From: an uncultured Bacillota bacterium
GTDB lineage: Bacteria > Bacillota > Clostridia > Christensenellales > QAND01
Direction: 5' to 3'
Length of the DNA: 15,811 nucleotides
Assembly (NCBI GenBank): GCA_905208455.1
Contig: CAJLPK010000035.1
Coordinates: 1 to 15,811, forward strand
Shown here in pieces: positions 14,175 to 15,811 of the stretch. Numbering within the stretch: position 1 is the stretch's first letter; each line of letters opens with the position of its first letter. Below the pieces are notes generated by a model that worked only from the letters and a program-made list of their open reading frames with translations, made no database searches and was not told the DNA's origin. Made by a program: the position numbers and the translations under genes.

Positions 14175-15569
14175 ATGAGCACCAAAGAAAACCTGATTAT
14201 CAAGTTTGACTTTTACAGTGAGCAAACCGTGGGAAAAGCCACAAAAATTATAGGGCTGACAAAGGCTAGGTATCTGATTCCCATCATTGACGGACTGAAT
14301 CTGGAGGCCAACCCAAGATCGGCAAAGACGGGGGCTGTCACAGATGCAATTCAAGAATCCATTGAGCGGGATGTTGAAAACTTTCCATTTAAGACAAAAG
14401 GAATCTTATTGGCCTCCTCGCAGTATGAGCGGCTGGAAAGAGGCCGTATTCGTATGATGCCGCAAAATGCGGAGATTGAAGGCATTTTGGATGGCGGGCA
14501 TAATACACTGGCAATCGGCCTGTATATTTTAGAAAAAGCGCTGGCGCTGCAGGGGATAAAGCTGGTAAAAGGTGAAAAAACATGGGATCAGTTTAAGAAA
14601 TATTGGGAGAAATACAGGCACTATGTTACGGAATATTTGGAAGAGGCGAAGAAAAATCCAGAGATGAAAGAGATTGATTTCTATGTGCCCATAGAATTAT
14701 TAGTGCCGCAGGATGCGGATGACCCAGTCTGTGTAGAATCCTTCAAAAATGATTTGCTGGAGATTTGTGCGGCAAGAAACAACAATGTACAGCTTCAGGT
14801 GGCTGCCAAGGTATATCAATGGGGATATTTTAACGATCTAATCGAACTTATGGAGCGCAGGAATCCAGGGGTGAATCATAAGATTGAATGGAAAACAAAC
14901 GATGGAGGCAAGATCAGAGCGCAGGATATCATAGCGCTGTCCTGGATTCCGCTGAATTTGATTACCCCGGTGAGAGATGAACACGACAGGATAGTGGAAA
15001 GCGTGCAGCCGCAAAATATATATAGTGGGAAAGGCGGATGTCTCAAACAATTTGAAAAGCTGATGAGCTCTCCGCAGGTAACGAGGGAAAATGACGGTGG
15101 CTATAAGCGAATACTCCACAACAAAGAAGTATATTCTGCGCTGGAAATTACAGCGGAGTTGCCCGCATTGTATGATTATATCTATGAGATGTTTCCTAAA
15201 CTGTACAATGCGGCCGGGGGCAGCTATGGGCGGATTACTGCAGTCAAGGCTTTGAATGAAAAACGAAAGGTGAAAGTTACGCCGTTTGGGGGAAGACCGG
15301 TGGAAACCATCAGCCGGGATGGCTATATTGTGCCGTTGGTATATGGCTTGCAGGAACTGATGGAAAACAGGCTCGTGGGGGATCATCATGAGATTTGTTG
15401 GAAACAAAACCCCATGATGTTTTTACACGAACACTTGGAGAAAATTGTGAAAAACTATATTGGGATATTCAATTTGTGCGATTATGATCCGCAAAAGATT
15501 GGGAAAAATGCACAGAGCTATTTGCAGAATTTATCGGCATTCAAGATGGCGTTGGCCGGCATTCTTTGA
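14175..15569 (+). CDS. AIPR-like (abortive infection phage resistance) protein
   Basis: A 464-residue protein without signal peptide or membrane segment. The N-terminal half resembles the AIPR/DGQHR-motif group: NPR at 46-48, then ENFPFKTKGILLAS (68-81; AIPR proteins have a similar F-x-x-x-N-x-G-I stretch), the central ILDGGHNTLAIG (104-115; equivalent to the DGQHR or NGxQT motif) and AARNNNVQLQ (199-208; family members have an N-x-x-N stretch here). In that group these motifs build a ParB/DndB-like fold; characterised members are tied to phage defence or DNA modification, but the chemistry is unclear. The C-terminal half is not recognised. The ATG at 14175 follows AAAGGAAG; an in-frame extension to 14067 covers the terminator and is rejected. 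AT-rich codons set it apart from the racemase gene. A macro-domain gene follows in the same direction after 138 nt. Family assignment is moderate, by motif only. Confidence 0.6.
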   Translation: MSTKENLIIKFDFYSEQTVGKATKIIGLTKARYLIPIIDGLNLEANPRSAKTGAVTDAIQESIERDVENFPFKTKGILLASSQYERLERGRIRMMPQNAEIEGILDGGHNTLAIGLYILEKALALQGIKLVKGEKTWDQFKKYWEKYRHYVTEYLEEAKKNPEMKEIDFYVPIELLVPQDADDPVCVESFKNDLLEICAARNNNVQLQVAAKVYQWGYFNDLIELMERRNPGVNHKIEWKTNDGGKIRAQDIIALSWIPLNLITPVRDEHDRIVESVQPQNIYSGKGGCLKQFEKLMSSPQVTRENDGGYKRILHNKEVYSALEITAELPALYDYIYEMFPKLYNAAGGSYGRITAVKALNEKRKVKVTPFGGRPVETISRDGYIVPLVYGLQELMENRLVGDHHEICWKQNPMMFLHEHLEKIVKNYIGIFNLCDYDPQKIGKNAQSYLQNLSAFKMALAGIL

Positions 15570-15658
15570 TACTAGATATACTGGCTTCTAGGTTGAAGAA
15601 CGCCCAGGATCCAACAAAATGCGTGCCGGTCTGTTGCTGAAGGAGGGCCTGCCAATGC

Positions 15659-15681
15659 TTTGCCACAGTCGCAGTGGCAAA
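15659..15681 (+). repeat. Perfect 8-bp hairpin upstream of the macro-domain gene
   Basis: TTTGCCAC (15659-15666) and GTGGCAAA (15674-15681) around a 7-nt loop. There is no T-run, so it is not a standard terminator; it could be an operator or mRNA hairpin just upstream of the ribosome binding site at 15692-15698. Confidence 0.5.
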
Positions 15682-15707
15682 ATAGCGGCAGAAGGGAGAA
15701 AGACGCT

Positions 15708-15811
15708 ATGGCGTTGAAATTTGTGTGCGGAGATATTACCAAAATGCGGGTGGATGCAATCGTAAACGCGGCCAACCCAACGCTGCTGGGCGGGGGCGGT
15801 GTGGACGGCTG
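15708..15811 (+). CDS. Macro-domain protein, partial (ADP-ribose-binding hydrolase type)
   Basis: The first 34 codons are present; the gene runs off the window. The start is ATG at 15708 with AAGGGAG (15692-15698) about 9 nt upstream. The peptide shows the macro-domain opening: a beta strand with the adenine-binding GDIT (8-11), DAIVNAAN (16-23) with the catalytic Asn region, and the phosphate loop LLGGGGVDG (26-34). This combination is typical of YmdB/MacroD-type O-acetyl-ADP-ribose deacetylases, which remove ADP-ribose esters; the rest of the protein, and any fused partner domain, cannot be seen. GC-rich codons suggest it is backbone, and it lies 138 nt downstream of the AIPR-like gene. Confidence 0.9.
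   Translation, partial: MALKFVCGDITKMRVDAIVNAANPTLLGGGGVDG

Overview
The window looks like a chromosomal segment of a moderately GC-rich Gram-positive anaerobe, most likely a gut-type Clostridia (Bacillota). The basis is the glycolytic pair tpiA-gpmI, the conserved order secG-rnr-smpB-ssrA, strong AGGAGG-type ribosome binding sites, sigma-A-like promoters, U-rich intrinsic terminators and a cell-wall-sorted surface protein. Genus cannot be settled from the sequence alone.

Region 1 (1-2397) is the end of a glycolytic operon: tpiA and gpmI, 22 nt apart, closed by a strong terminator. Region 2 (2425-4472) holds a GNAT acetyltransferase. It converges through a bidirectional terminator on a minus-strand gene for a secreted, sortase-type surface protein. 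Upstream of that is a small minus-strand gene for a free-standing domain of the FakA/Dak kinase-like family, with its own promoter.

Region 3 (4668-8201) is the protein-export and ribosome-rescue block. A clear promoter drives secG; a terminator sits directly in front of the rnr ribosome binding site; then come rnr (RNase R), smpB and the tmRNA gene ssrA. RNase R, SmpB and tmRNA act together in trans-translation and in decay of non-stop mRNAs.

Region 4 (8202-about 12550) begins right after the ssrA terminator and is visibly AT-richer. It carries a small Cro/CI-type regulator and a 1246-residue single-chain restriction-modification enzyme (nuclease, N6-methyltransferase and two target-recognition domains), laid out like Type IIB/IIG enzymes such as AloI. 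This is probably an acquired defence cassette beside a classic integration hotspot, although no integrase or second copy of the ssrA 3' end is present here.

Region 5 (12640-13843) returns to backbone-like GC-rich codon use: a monocistronic enolase-superfamily gene of the N-succinylamino acid racemase / o-succinylbenzoate synthase type, with a near-consensus promoter.

Region 6 (13844-15811) is AT-richer again. A 330-nt leader with small hairpins and an intrinsic terminator stands just ahead of a 464-residue protein resembling the AIPR (abortive infection phage resistance) / DGQHR-motif group. After a short gap with a hairpin, the window ends inside a macro-domain (ADP-ribose hydrolase type) gene.

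The most noteworthy content is therefore two separate defence-like, AT-rich insertions (the R-M cassette and the AIPR-like gene with its structured leader) on either side of one backbone gene, downstream of ssrA.
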